DNA of 64,000 nt from Archivesica marissinica. Lineage: Eukaryota; Mollusca; Bivalvia; Venerida; Vesicomyidae. The first letter of the stretch is position 1. Each line of letters opens with the position of its first letter. The stretch is taken from positions 51,003,459-51,067,458 of the forward strand of contig CM026398.1 in assembly GCA_014843695.1 (NCBI GenBank), written 5' to 3'. This document shows positions 46,671 to 57,247 of the stretch, piece after piece. A program made the translations under genes and the position numbers. The notes below the pieces were generated by a model. The model saw only the letters and a program-made list of their open reading frames with translations. It was not told the origin of the DNA and ran no database searches.

Positions 46671-47570
46671 TGTTTAGGTACATGTTCATCATCAGCATCA
46701 TGCTTAGGTACATGTTCATCATCATTTGTGTGTTTAGGTACACGCTCATCATGCTTAGGTACATGTTCATCATCATGTTCCTGTTTAGGTACATGCTCAT
46801 CATGTTTAGGTACATGTTCATCATCAGCATCATGCTTAGGTACATGTTCATCATCATGTTCCTGTTTAGGTACATGCTCATCATGTTTAGGTACATGTTC
46901 ATCATCAGCATCATGCTTAGGTACATGTTCATCATCATGTTCCTGTTTAGGTACATGCTCATCATGTTTAGGTACATGTTCATCATCAGCATCATGCTTA
47001 GGTACATGTTCATCATCATTTTCCTGTTTAGGTACATGCTCATCATGTTTAGGTACACACTCATCATCATGTCCAGGTACACGCTCATCATCAACATGTT
47101 TATGTACAAGTTAATCATCAACATCATGTTTAGGTACACGTTAATCATCATGCATATGTACAAGTTCATCATCAACATCCTGTTTAGGTACACGTTCATC
47201 ATTTAAGTACACGCTGATCATCAACATGTTTAGGTACACATTAATCATCATGCATATGTACAAGTTCATCATCAACATCCTGTTTAGGTACACGTTCATC
47301 ATCATGCTTAGGTACACGCTCATCAACATGTTTAGGTACACGCTCATCATTAACATGTTTAGGTACACGCTCATCATCAACATGTTTAGGTACACATTAA
47401 TCATCATGCGTATGTACAAGTTCATCATCAACATCCTGTTTAGGTACACGTTCATCATCAACATCCTGTTTAGGTACACGTTCATCATCAACATCCTGTT
47501 TAGGTACACGTTCATCATCATGTTTAGGTATACACTCATCATCAACATCATGGTTAGGTACACTTTAATC
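46671..47570. repeat. minisatellite of TTTAGGTACATGTTCATCATC-type units (lengths divisible by three)
   Basis: Units of about 18, 21 and 30 bases such as TTTAGGTACATGTTCATC and variants (GCTCATCATG, ACACGTTCATC). In the left half they group into an 81-bp period. Because most unit lengths are multiples of three, long frames are open on both strands at once (193 codons minus, 178 and 157 codons plus). I do not accept any as a gene. Confidence 0.92.
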
Positions 47571-47702
47571 AGTTCGGTGAACCAGTCAATCACGCGTGAC
47601 GAGAAACCCTTGAGGCGGCTGCCTTGTTGAATCACGTTGGAACAAATGTTCAAAATAATAGGAGAATGTAATGCCCAACATCCGGGTCCATGGCTCCTGT
47701 GA

Positions 47703-48010
47703 CCCCTGGATTACAGGGATCGCAGGTTCGACCGCCCGCTATACCATACTAAAATGACTCGTAGCATAGTTTTTCGGATAAGACTTTAAACCAAGGTCTT
47801 ATGTCGGTGCTTTATTCGTGTTGAATTATTGCATGTAAGATAGCTATCCAGCTGGGTTGTGGAAGGTCGGTGGTTCTACCTGGTTGCCCATCCGTGCCTG
47901 AAATACTGCTCGGATGTACTCAGGGGTCTTCCACCGCCAACTGCTGGAGAGTAGCCTTATCCTGTTGGTGCGACTTTAAAACCCCGAATAGGGTACTATG
48001 GCCCTGGCCC
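47703..48010 (+). mobile_element. composite SINE: SINE-B-like head plus SINE-F body
   Basis: First part: TTACAGGGATCGCAGGTTCG, then GACTTTAAACCAAGGTCTTA and TGTCGGTGCTTTAT, clearly related to SINE-B. Second part from about 47850: GGTCGGTGGTTCTACC, GTGCCTGAAATACTGCTCGG, GGTCTTCCACCGCCAACTGC and GGTGCGACTTTAAAACCCCG, shared with 55871-55995. Two elements or one mosaic SINE. Confidence 0.65.
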
Positions 48011-48214
48011 TCTATGTCTAGCTTCTTATTACTGTTGATGTTTGATCATGCAAAATAACATATCGAAAATAATTTAAGTTAAGAACAAAGACAAGAATAA
48101 TTATATTATAATATGAACACGGTGATACTGTGTTGTGCGGCCATCTCGATTAAGCAGACTCCTGTGCACAGCAACCAGTTTCTGTAATTCCATTGTGTTT
48201 ATACAAGTTAATTT
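48011..48214. other. spacer, nothing recognised
   Basis: AT-rich spacer between two SINEs. Confidence 0.5.
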
Positions 48215-48420
48215 TAGCTCGATTGCGAAACAAGTTATTACAACTTATATTAATCACTCTCGAGACCTCATTTCTGATGGAATCCATCGCCACGAGGGAG
48301 AGAGAAGAGGCAACGTGGAATTTAAATGCCTTGCCTTAAGTGCACAATCGTAACGGCTCCAGCGGGGCTCGAACTCCGGACCTTTCGCACCTGAAATGAA
48401 CGCGCTAGCACGACTTCCAT
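48215..48420 (-). mobile_element. SINE-D copy, full length, minus strand
   Basis: On the minus strand: ATGGAAGTCGTGCTAGCGCG head, GGAGTTCGAGCCCCGCTGG B-box, CATTTAAATTCCACGTTGCC body, GAGTGATTAATATAAGTTGT and CGCAATCGAGC tail. It confirms that the two pieces at 25924-26058 and 26363-26420 are one element. Confidence 0.88.
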
Positions 48421-48822
48421 TGAGTGGCTGCTTAACACAGGTTTGGCTGTATTGATTATCTCTTCTTATTCAGCCATTGATGGTTCATAACATGGAAACT
48501 AGTTGACGCGTTCAAAATGGAGAACAAATGATCTAAGCTAACCTACGTTGCTAGTTTGGCCTTTGAGTTGGCGGAAGTTTAAAGAAATGACAAATCTTTA
48601 TAATGACAACAATTTGCTCATATAAATGCATTGCTATTAACTACTATAGTTTCATCCATTTGCTATGTGAATACACCGTATAAGGGTAGTGTTATTTATG
48701 AATTGACTTCAACGTGTTAAATGTTCAAGGAATAACTTAGTAAGTAAGTGCTTTTCCCTTAAACTTTGAGTTGGTGAACTATTAAGTACATATTGTGGAG
48801 GTTATTTGTGAATGCTATGTTA
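48421..48822. other. intergenic, nothing recognised
   Basis: No coding signal, RNA gene or element terminus seen. Confidence 0.5.
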
Positions 48823-49060
48823 AAGTTTAAAGTTTATTTATTTTACAACGATTGCGAAGCATGTTTTAGCAACTTATATTAATCACTCTCGTTGGCGCGG
48901 ATGAAAGCGTAAATGTGATCATTCGTGTGGGAGGAAACCTGTGTACGCGGAGAAAACCCACCTGTCCGATCTGGTGATCACCATACCATCTCATATACTT
49001 CCCGGTCCGAGGATCGAACCCGGGTTGCATTGGTGAAGGGAGCGCGCTAATCGGACAGCC
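48823..49060 (-). mobile_element. SINE-C copy, full length, minus strand
   Basis: In plus-strand reading it has TTTACAACGATTGCGAAGCA (3' end), CGTTGGCGCGGATGAAAGCG, GTGGGAGGAAACC, then GAGGATCGAACCCGGGTTGC and GCGCTAATCGGACAGCC (head). Orientation is therefore minus. Confidence 0.88.
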
Positions 49061-49323
49061 AAACTACATTCCAGCCAACTAACATTAAAAGCAATATTAT
49101 CATGAGATTAAGTGATAATAATATTATTATCTTTCTATGATCACCATAGTTGAGAAATGTACTATATTGCGCAATTTTCTTTTTATTTTACAGTTGAAAT
49201 TATTTGTGTGTGATAGAAAACGATGTCATACATTAACATTACAAACGGGTGCCAGATCGCCGCCTGTGACCTTGTAAATCATATGTCCTTTGAAAGCAGA
49301 AAATAAAATCTTTTCATATTTCG
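49061..49323. other. spacer, nothing recognised
   Basis: AT-rich spacer with an ATAATAATATTATTAT near-palindrome at about 49116-49130. Confidence 0.45.
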
Positions 49324-49768
49324 TTATGTAAACGAATTAACATTTAAATTATACTGCCATTGTATTGTTTTTTAGTAGATGGCGATATCTTGTCGTATTT
49401 TCTGTGTGTGTGTGTTTTACGTTTATTTATCGTCGCTACCGGTTGCCCATATGAGCGACGCCTCCTGAAGAGATTAGTCATTTTAGATTTTTGGAGGATA
49501 GTGCAATGATACAGACAGAGACCCATTCCAGAGTCTCCTTTGGCTTTTTTACATGCACGGTGTAAAGCACCGACACGAGACCTCGGTTTAACGTCCCATC
49601 TGAAAGACTGTTAATATTATTAGTGTCAGACGGGAGATCGAACCTGCGATCCCTGGATTACCAGTCCAGTGTGTTACCCGTCTGTTCTTTATGTAAACGA
49701 ATTAACATTTCAATTATAATACCATTGTATTGTAGTTTAGTAGATGGCGAGATTTTGTCATATTTTCT
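49324..49768. repeat. 80-bp direct repeats flanking a SINE-B
   Basis: 49324-49403 and 49689-49768 are both 80 bases long and differ at about eight positions (near 90% identity). They enclose the SINE-B at 49406-49688. This is far longer than a normal SINE target-site duplication. Confidence 0.88.
49406..49688 (-). mobile_element. SINE-B copy, near full length, minus strand
   Basis: In plus-strand reading it starts GTGTGTGTTTTACGTTTATT, has TATCGTCGCTACCGGTTGCC, GTAAAGCACCGACACGAGAC and the head GATCGAACCTGCGATCCCTG. The 5' end of the head (A-box side) is shortened to GTGTTACCCGTCTG. Confidence 0.88.
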
Positions 49769-50196
49769 TTATCTGCCGACAAACTATTTATAGACTTGGG
49801 GGAATGTAATACATATTCCCCCGGTTATAATACCACCTGGGTTTTTTTTGACACAGGTATACAAATTCTTTCCATAGTGGAGTTTGAAAACATATAAATT
49901 AAGCAGTCAGTGGATGTAGGTATAGGAATAGATTGAGCATGTTATCTTTTTTAACGTGCCAGTGAATTTTAATGCGCAATGTTATGCTGATAGTCAATGC
50001 ATTAATTGATGCTATTTAGTAGAACGACATAGGTACTGTCTGAACTATCTCACGTAGATAGGGTGTCGGACATTTGATGATAAATGATTAGATCTCGAAG
50101 CACTTAGTTGCTGCTAGAAAACACTGGGACATGTAAGTAGATTTGTTTGTTGACTTCAAAGATAAGTTTGTTCATCAACCGTACAGTAGATTATTT
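49769..50196. other. intergenic, with a small G/C hairpin
   Basis: GGGGGAAT and ATTCCCCC form an 8-bp stem around 49798-49822. Nothing else recognised. Confidence 0.45.
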
Positions 50197-50640
50197 AAAG
50201 CGACATTACATCGCAAAAAGCAAATGAAATGCATGCTTTCACGTATAAATGCCTTGCTACTATAAATTCTTCTGACTACATTCGAACACTAACATTGAAT
50301 CAATAAACAGTGTTTTTGTGGTCTACAAACTTCAAAAGTGAATGTAGGATTTCATATAGCGCTCATCCACGCTCCTGACATGGCGTTTGTTTGTCATCGG
50401 AGTCAATACTAAACGCGCGATACTTTCGTTTAGAGATTAGTCTACAAATAAATATGCATATGCACAAATGTGAGATATAACGGTAAATCTGTACGACAAA
50501 TCGTGTTATTCAGGATACACGCATTGTATTGTATGACCAGATTGAACTGATAAAAATTAATCTTCGGCAAGTTTCTTCGAGCGTTTCCGTATATTTGTTC
50601 AACAAAATAATCTTATAAATATCGATACCAGATTATCAAA

Positions 50641-50706
50641 TGGCCAGTGGTATAGTGGAAAGTGATATGAACTTGACATCGCTGGTTCGAATCTAGCATA
50701 CGGCAT
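50641..50706 (+). other. tRNA-like segment (not called as a functional tRNA)
   Basis: GGCCAGTGGTATAGTGG resembles an A-box, and GCTGGTTCGAATCTAGC forms a T-arm with B-box. The 7-base 3' acceptor strand does not pair with the 5' side, so I do not call a functional tRNA gene. Confidence 0.5.
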
Positions 50707-50954
50707 AATAATTTGTATTCGTATTTCATAATTGTTCACATTTGTTTTTTAATTTTTTTAATTTCTTTTGTCGTTTCCTGTATTTCTTTTAATTTAATTG
50801 CTTTATATTTTCATATTTTTATTCATTCTTTTTTATGTATATTTTTAACTTTTTTATTTCATTTCTACTGACAAAATTCAACATTGCAAACATGATTTGT
50901 GTGCGCATATTTAATTACATATGTTATTGAAGAAAAAAAAGAAAGAAAAAGTGG

Positions 50955-51020
50955 CATTCACCGGGCTCGAACCCGTAACCTGTAACTTCCACGATCACGG
51001 ACGTATCCACTACTACTCGA
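50955..51020 (-). other. tRNA-like segment, minus strand (not called as a functional tRNA)
   Basis: On the minus strand ACGGGTTCGAGCCCGGTG gives a good T-arm and B-box, preceded by TAGTAGTGGATACGTCC as a weak A-box. The acceptor stem is not complementary, and an A-rich tail follows on the element's 3' side. Confidence 0.5.
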
Positions 51021-51340
51021 GATGGTTAGGACTGTGTTTCTAAAGTGTTATATTCACATTCAATGAGATCGGTTTGATTCGGAAATCGACGGAAAAAATA
51101 CGGAAACAAACGGCATATGCAAATACATCAGTTCAATCTGGTCATATAATATTACGCATGAATGTCGACGCTATTTACATTATTTTGTTATGTCAACAAA
51201 CCGCGTATACGACTCTTGTTTATTTGTTGAAATTATCAGTTTTGAGACAACTATTGGGGGGGGGGGGTTATACCATATAATAGGAAATTACATTCTGCAG
51301 ACATTTACGTGTTCACTGAAGTAATGTCACTTTAAAGTAT

Positions 51341-51883
51341 GTGTACATGACGTGAAGAAAATGTTGGCGCAATGCATACTATCTTGGACAATGAAAAAGG
51401 AAATGGAATGTAGTTTCTACAAAGCCACATAAGCATGGAGGAGAAGGAACGATATTTCTTCTGTGAAGATCGAAGCTCAGCGCACCACATCCAATGCGAA
51501 GGCGTGTGTGATAAACTTGGTTTTTCCTATTTCCAATGTTCAGGCCGTTATCCAGCTTATTCTATTGGGGGTCGTTTAGAGATCTCGAAGGGACCCAGAA
51601 TGCCGTTAAGGATGTCCGAACGCATGCCACCCCTTTGACAGTTTTGAAATCTAGCTGGTCTGTAACGCCATTTCCTGCATTGTACATAGTTAAAAAGCGA
51701 GAGAATATAGAGAAAGTTCAGAGAAAGCCTCTGATAAACTATTCCCAGGTGTTCCTTCCATCGGGTAATTATGGGGGTGGGGTAGTCCGACTGTTCCGAT
51801 CCCCCTTCAAGCTACGAACCTGATATGGATAGTTTTCGTTTGCTTAGTACAAGTACATGTATACTTCCTTTAATTCTCCTATG
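51341..51883. other. intergenic, nothing recognised
   Basis: Overlapping short frames at 51435-51638 and 51536-51823 have no recognisable domain, no splice context I can support and no signal peptide. Left unassigned. Confidence 0.5.
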
Positions 51884-52932
51884 GTTGAAGCATGTTTAAG
51901 TTCTTGCGGGGAAGTATATTCCACTAGCGAATAGTTGAAGTTCTTGCGGGGAAGTATATTCCACTGGCGAATAGTTGAAGCATGTGTAAGTTCTTGCGGG
52001 GAAGTATATTCCACTAGCGAATAGTTGAAGTTCTTGCGGGGAAGTATATTCCACTGGCGAATAGTTGAAGCATGTTTAAGTTCTTGCGGGGAAGTATATT
52101 CCACTGGTGAATAGTTTAAGCATGTTTAATCCTTGTGGGGAAGTATATTCCAGTGGCGAATAGTTGAAGTATGTTTAAGTTCTTGTGGGGAAGTATATTC
52201 CACTGGTGAATAGTTGAAGCATGTTTAAGTTCTTGCGGGGAAGTATATTCCAGTGGCGAATAGTTTAAGCATGTCTAAGTTCTTGCGGGGAAGTATATTC
52301 CACTGGCGAATAGTTGAAGTTCTTGCGGGGAAGTGTATTCCACTGGCGAATAGTTGAAGCATGTTTAAGTTCTTGCGGGGAAGTATATTCCACTGGTGAA
52401 TAGTTGAAGCATGTGTAAGTTCTTGCGGGGAAGTATATTCCACTGGTGAATAGTTTAAGCATGTTTGAGTTCTTGCGGGGAAGTATATTCCACTGGTGAA
52501 TAGTTGAAGTTCTTGCGGGGAAGTGTATTCCACTGGTGAATAGTTGAAGTTCTTGCGGGGAAGTGTATTCCACTGGTGAATAGTTGAAGTTCTTGTGGGG
52601 AAGTATATTCCACTGGTGAATAGTTTAAGCATGTTTGAGTTCTTGCGGGGAAGTATATTCACATGTTTGAGTTCTTGCGGGGAAGTATATTCCACTGGTG
52701 AATAGTTGAAGTTCTTGCGGGGAAGTGTATTCCACTGGTGAATAGTTGAAGTTCTTGCGGGGAAGTGTATTCCACTGGTGAATAGTTGAAGTTCTTGTGG
52801 GGAAGTATATTCCACTGGTGAATAGTTTAAGCATGTTTGAGTTCTTGCGGGGAAGTATATTCCACTGGCGAATAGTTTAAGCATGTTTAAGTTCTTGTGG
52901 GGAAGTATATTCCACTGGTGAATAGTTTAAGA
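51884..52932. repeat. minisatellite with alternating 40- and 50-bp units
   Basis: Unit: GTTCTTGCGGGGAAGTATAT, TCCACTGGTGAATAGTTGAA, with or without an extra GCATGTTTAA. About 23 units. The minus-strand frames of up to 219 codons with repeats such as QWNILPRKN come from this unit and overlap in several frames. Confidence 0.95.
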
Positions 52933-53590
52933 GTCGAGAAAGGATGAAGCATGTAACTGGACTTTGAAGGGAGTTGTGGGTATTGTTGAATGTGATCATT
53001 CGGTATATGGCTCATATGGCTGGGGTTCGGTCTGACAGTTCAGTTACAGTTTAAATTCCATTTTTTAGTTTTCATTTTATAACTCGTCTTAGTTGCCTGC
53101 ATGGTTGTTGTATTATTCTTTTATTATTTAGCTTTCTAGTATGCTCATCTTCTGTCTATTTTACTTTTAGACTAAATAAGCATGTTTGATCATATTGTGT
53201 TTAATTTAATTCATGATTTTATTTTCCATAGCTCTTTTACTCTTGTTATTCATATACATGTGTGGCGTCCGTGGTCCAGTGGTTAAGGGTTAAGCAACAA
53301 TAGGTGCATTATCAGGGGAAATGCAATACCTATTTTCTTTCAACGTAGATCCATGTGCCTATACTACCCCCAGAGGAATTAGCATATTCTATTCACGAGA
53401 AAATAAATATACATATTTACTACCGCTTTCAAAATGTCTAATTCAAATATCCTCATTGATTATTGTAAATCACAGCGGTGTATACATATATATGCAATAG
53501 GTTTCTTCTTATTATTCAACATTTTCAAAAGACACACCCAACCTACTTTCATATCATACAAAACACATGCAATGTCACACTTCATATACT
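52933..53590. other. intergenic; short tRNA-like A-box fragment
   Basis: GTGGCGTCCGTGGTCCAGTG with GTTAAG at about 53262-53288 resembles the start of the SINE-A head but goes no further. The rest is AT-rich and unassigned. Confidence 0.4.
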
Positions 53591-53876
53591 ACATACTAAT
53601 CTGTAGTCCAGTGGTAACACGCTTGACTGGTAATTCAGAGATCACAGGTTCGAGCCCAGGTCTGAACCTAATAAAATTAACAGTCTTTCAGATTGGACTT
53701 TAAACAGAGGTCTCGTGTCGGTGCTGTACACCACGCACGTAAACGAATCAGAGGAGACTCTGGAATGGGTCTCTGTCTGTATCATTGCACTATCCTCCAA
53801 CAATCTAAAATGACTATTCATGAGGCGTCGCTCATATGGGCACCCGGTAGCGACGATAAATAAACGTAAAACACAA
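53591..53876 (+). mobile_element. SINE-B copy, full length, with target-site duplication
   Basis: Head CTGTAGTCCAGTGGTAACAC and CACAGGTTCGAGCCCAGGTC, body CTTTCAGATTGGACTTTAAA and CTCGTGTCGGTGCTGTACAC, 3' end CGGTAGCGACGATAAATAAA. It is flanked by ACACTTCATATACT at 53577-53590 and 53877-53890. Confidence 0.92.
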
Positions 53877-53890
53877 ACACTTCATATACT

Positions 53891-54138
53891 GCTACTTCTT
53901 TGTATAGGGTTCACGAATACTTGGATTGTCTCACTTTTCATAGCACCACCTACATCTCGATCATGTCTTTATGTAATTGGCATTGCCAGATCTGTTTCAT
54001 ACCACATCTAACATCTATTTTTACCCGTGATGTAAATTGAAACATGGGCTACAGTCATATTTAAATTTCCCCTGAAATAATTGACTATTCAGTAATGGAT
54101 AGTATCAACTCACGCTAGCTACGAACCATTTAAGACCG
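53891..54138. other. spacer, nothing recognised
   Basis: Short unassigned sequence between the SINE-B and the retrotransposon. Confidence 0.45.
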
Positions 54139-54151
54139 TATAGAAACCAAG

Positions 54152-55606
54152 AGTTGTGCTAGTACTTTGTTAATTACAATCTAGTCTTTGTTAATTACAA
54201 TCTAGTCTTATGAAACTGAAACTGAAACTGAAACTGTTTAATTTGATAAAACGCCTAATTTTACACATAGTATATTCACTGGCGTTGTACAAGAGAAATA
54301 AAATACATATATAGACATGTACTTACATAAAAACCTGAACAAAATTCTCGTTATTTACAAAAAGACATTGGTCTAAAAATAATTATGTTACCACACAATA
54401 ACACATATTTGATCAATCATTATTATAAGCATAATTTTTGGTAAATTATATCATTGTTTCTAAAACCTTTTTTAACACTACACTAATTCTACAACTATCC
54501 TGTTCAGTCTGTTAATACATGACTGTTTTAAAACCATGAATAAAATTTTCTGAAGAACAATGTTTTAAGGTGTTTCTTAAACGTTTCTACAGAATCCAAG
54601 TTTCTCAAATCTACGGGTAAAGTGTTCCATAGCTGTGGCCCTACTGTTTTGAAGCTCCTGTCACCAAATGTTTTTTGTTTGTTATACGGTACCTCATAAC
54701 AACCAGTAACATCTGAAGATCTTAATCTACGTCTTGGTACCTTTTCAATTAATAACTCGGTAGGATACGCAGGGGCATGGCCTTTTGAACAGTTATACAT
54801 TACAGTAAGAATTTTGAATTCAATTCTGGCCCTGATGGGAAGCCAGTGAAGTTGGTACAGTGCTTGTTTTGAACTATCATATTTCCTGAGCTTTAAAACA
54901 AGTTTAGCGCACATATTTTGTATTCTTTGCATTTTTTTGATATCACATTTGGGAACACCAAATAGAATTCCATTGCAATAATCCAGATGCGAGATGACAA
55001 GTGATAACACCAGAATTTCAGTTGCTTCTTTGGTAAGGTATTTTCTAATATTTTTTATTCTGAGAAAATTGAACATTGCGGTCTGACATTTTCGTTTGAT
55101 GTGATCTTTAAAACTGAGATTCTCGTCTAAAATTGCACCAAGATACCTTATACAGCTCACATATTTGATATTGTCACTAGCAACGTTAAGTTCTGTTACT
55201 GAGCATTTTTTGAGTTGATGTCTGCTCCCAAATAAGATGAATTCAGTTTTTGATGAGTTCATTTTGAGTTTGTTTTGCTTCATCCAGTTATCGATCGATA
55301 TTTAAAGCACAATTTTCAAGTTCTTGGATAGCTTGTTTTTCATTATCCTTAGATGTTGGTTTAAACATTTTGTTTGCTATGTGATCATCTGCAAATCCAT
55401 ATAATGAAATTGACTGAGGGATTACATGGGGAGGGCCGTAACTAATGTTGTTAAAACTTGTGGCCCAACCCATTTGCTTCAACATATAATGACAATACTT
55501 GAGAAAACAATGCCAGGAATCATGCATTATGGATAGATATACAAGTTTGTTCATTTGTTTTGTATTGTACATTGTATATATAGAATGCAATAAAATATGA
55601 TTAAAC
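54152..55606 (-). mobile_element. 5'-truncated non-LTR retrotransposon (jockey/CR1-like) with 13-bp flanking repeats
   Basis: On the minus strand it runs from within the reverse transcriptase to a 3' UTR ending in a CAGTTT-type hexamer tail (54209-54238), followed by two copies of a 21-base word with TTAATTACAATCTAG. TATAGAAACCAAG occurs at 54139-54151 and 55607-55619, a likely target-site duplication. Length is 1455 bp. Confidence 0.8.
54528..55480 (-). pseudogene. reverse-transcriptase C-terminal half, frameshifted
   Basis: Frame one (upstream, to 55288) carries SLYGFADDHIANKMF, whose FADD is the RT catalytic box, and ENCALNIDR. Frame two (55283-54528) carries MKQNKLKMNSSKTEFILFG, IRYLGAILDENLSFKDHI, SHLDYCNGILFG, KMQRIQNMCAKLVL, LYQLHWLPIRARIEFKI and the closing QLWNTLPVDLR. 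This order is that of the RT thumb and C-terminal region of jockey/CR1-group elements. The break between the frames coincides with a 4-base duplication, GATCGATC, near 55288. Everything 5' of the catalytic box is missing, so the copy is dead. Confidence 0.88.
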
Positions 55607-55619
55607 TATAGAAACCAAG

Positions 55620-55834
55620 GGCATTGACAATGGTAAAATATCCACATGCTATACATGAAACTGCGAAAGACATTATTTGGTGCAGTGCAGATTCAATATA
55701 TGGAGAAACAGGTGACCCAGTTCCATTTGATAATGGGTAAGGGCGTCGACTTTAAGCCATTTATCCTTCACTGCTGTAGGTTGTCAACGGCGTATTGACA
55801 ATAGGTTATCCCTTATGTATAAATTCATAATGAT
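55620..55834. other. spacer, nothing recognised
   Basis: Unassigned sequence between the retrotransposon and a GTAG microsatellite. Confidence 0.45.
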
Positions 55835-55870
55835 AGGTAGGTAGGTAGGTAGGTAGGTAGGTAGGTAGGT
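55835..55870. repeat. GTAG microsatellite
   Basis: About eight perfect GTAG units, directly followed by a SINE-F fragment. Confidence 0.9.
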
Positions 55871-55995
55871 TCGAGAAAGCTGTCCTATGGGAGGGAGGTG
55901 AGTCTACACGTGCCTGAAATACTGCACGGAGGTAACATCCGAGGTATTCCTTCGCCAATACTAACTGGAGAGTTGCCGTACGACCTACGGTTAAT
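55871..55995 (+). mobile_element. SINE-F body fragment
   Basis: CGTGCCTGAAATACTGCACG, GGTATTCCTTCGCCAATAC and CTGGAGAGTTGCC align in order with 47890-47960. No tRNA head. Confidence 0.65.
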
Positions 55996-56007
55996 TTGTT
56001 GATTTTT

Positions 56008-56167
56008 GCGCTTTATTTATCATCGCTACCAGTCTGCCCATATTAGCGACGCCCCCTGAAGAGATTAGTCATTTTAGATGTTGGATGACAGTGCAATGAT
56101 ACAGAAAGAGACCCATTCGAGAGCCTCCTCTGGTTCCTTTATATGCACGACGTAAAGCACCAATACG
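56008..56167 (-). mobile_element. SINE-B 3' half, minus strand
   Basis: In plus-strand reading GCTTTATTTATCATCGCTAC, CCTGAAGAGATTAGTCATTT and ACGTAAAGCACCAATACGA; the tRNA head is missing. Confidence 0.82.
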
Positions 56168-56170
56168 ATT

Positions 56171-56300
56171 TCCTGTCTCTTGAAAATGAAAAAGGTTGCA
56201 ATTTCTTACGGAGCTTGTTGTACCAAGTACTGGTTAACCTCTGGAGCCTGCCCAGGAACGGTGTTGGGTAGCGACGTTGAATAAACTGAAATAATAATAA
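56171..56300 (+). mobile_element. SINE-E body fragment
   Basis: AATTTCTTACGGAGCTTG, AAGTACTGGTTAACCTCTGG and GAGCCTGCCCAGGAACGG match the minus-strand SINE-E at 21972-22221. It ends in an A-rich stretch with AATAATAATAAA. Confidence 0.75.
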
Positions 56301-56526
56301 AAAACCGATATACGGTCCAATATGTTGACCACTGGACTACTGATCCGCCCATGAACCGTCCATTATAATTTACCCCTTTAACATGGGTAGTCCGCGTTAT
56401 TACCATGAATTACAACCCAAAATCGGTTTTTAACTAGTCGGTGTGTGTTCACCCAGGTAGATCTGGGATTATATAGTCATAGCTGTTGTAGTCATAGCAA
56501 TCATAGTATATCTAGTCTCACTATTT
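56301..56526. other. spacer, nothing recognised
   Basis: Contains a short CCACTGGACTACTGATCCG piece (56327-56345) resembling the end of a minus-strand SINE-B head. Otherwise unassigned. Confidence 0.4.
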
Positions 56527-57247
56527 CATCTCCGGCCTCATTGACTACTGCTCTAACATCTCCGGCCTCATTGACTACTGCTCTAACATCCCCGGCCTCG
56601 TTGACTACTGCTCTAACATCTCCGGCCTCATTGACTACTGCTCTAACATATCCGGCCTCATTGACTACTGCTCTATCATCTCCGGCCTCATTGACTACTG
56701 CTCTAACATCTCCGGCCTCATTGGCTACTGCTCTAACATCTCCGGCCTCATTGACTACTGCTCTAACATCCCCGGCCTCATTGACTACTGCTCTAACATC
56801 TCCGGCCTCACTGACTACTGCTCTAACATCCCCGGTCTCATTGACTACTGCTCTAACATCCCCGGCCTCATTGACTACTGCTCTAACATCTCCAGCCTCA
56901 TTGGCTACTGCTCTAACATCTCCGACCTCATTAACTACTGCTCTAATATCTGCGGTCTCATTGACTACTGCTCTAACATCTCCGGTCTCATTGACTACTG
57001 CTCTAACATCTCCTGCCTCATTGACTAATGCTCTAACATATCCGGCCTCATTGACTACTGCTCTAACATATCCGGCCTCATTGACTACTGCTCTAACATC
57101 TCCGGCCTCATTGACTACTGCTCTAACATCTCCGACCTCATTGACTACTGCTCTAACATATGCGGCCACATTGACTACTGCTCTAACATCTCCGGCCTCA
57201 TTGACTACTGCTCTAACATCTCCGACCTCATTGACTACTGCTCTAAC
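56527..57247. repeat. 30-bp minisatellite, 24 units without indels
   Basis: Twenty-four copies of a 30-bp unit (CATCTCCGGCCTCATTGACT, ACTGCTCTAA) in exact register with only substitutions. As 30 is divisible by three, a plus-strand frame of 290 codons (repeat SPASLTTALT) and a minus-strand frame of 222 codons (repeat AGDVRAVVNE) are both open. The plus frame has a possible start at 56445 but no signal peptide or recognisable non-repeat domain. I favour a non-coding minisatellite. Confidence 0.9.

Larger units (their letters stand above)
50197..51340. repeat. tail-to-tail inverted pair of diverged repeats, each ending in a tRNA-like segment
   Basis: Left copy, plus strand: TTTAAAGCGACATTAC at about 50197, TATGACCAGATTGAACTGAT at about 50533, TTTCCGTAT at about 50586, tRNA-like at 50641-50706. 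Right copy, minus strand: TTTAAAGTGACATTAC at about 51340, the same 20-base word complemented at about 51131-51150, TTTCCGTAT near 51100, tRNA-like at 50955-51020. The order of matches is the same in both. The intervening sequence is strongly diverged. Confidence 0.55.

Noticed and set aside
51435..51823. Possible small secreted or Cys-containing protein
   Set aside because: No signal peptide, no family resemblance, overlapping frames and no splice evidence.
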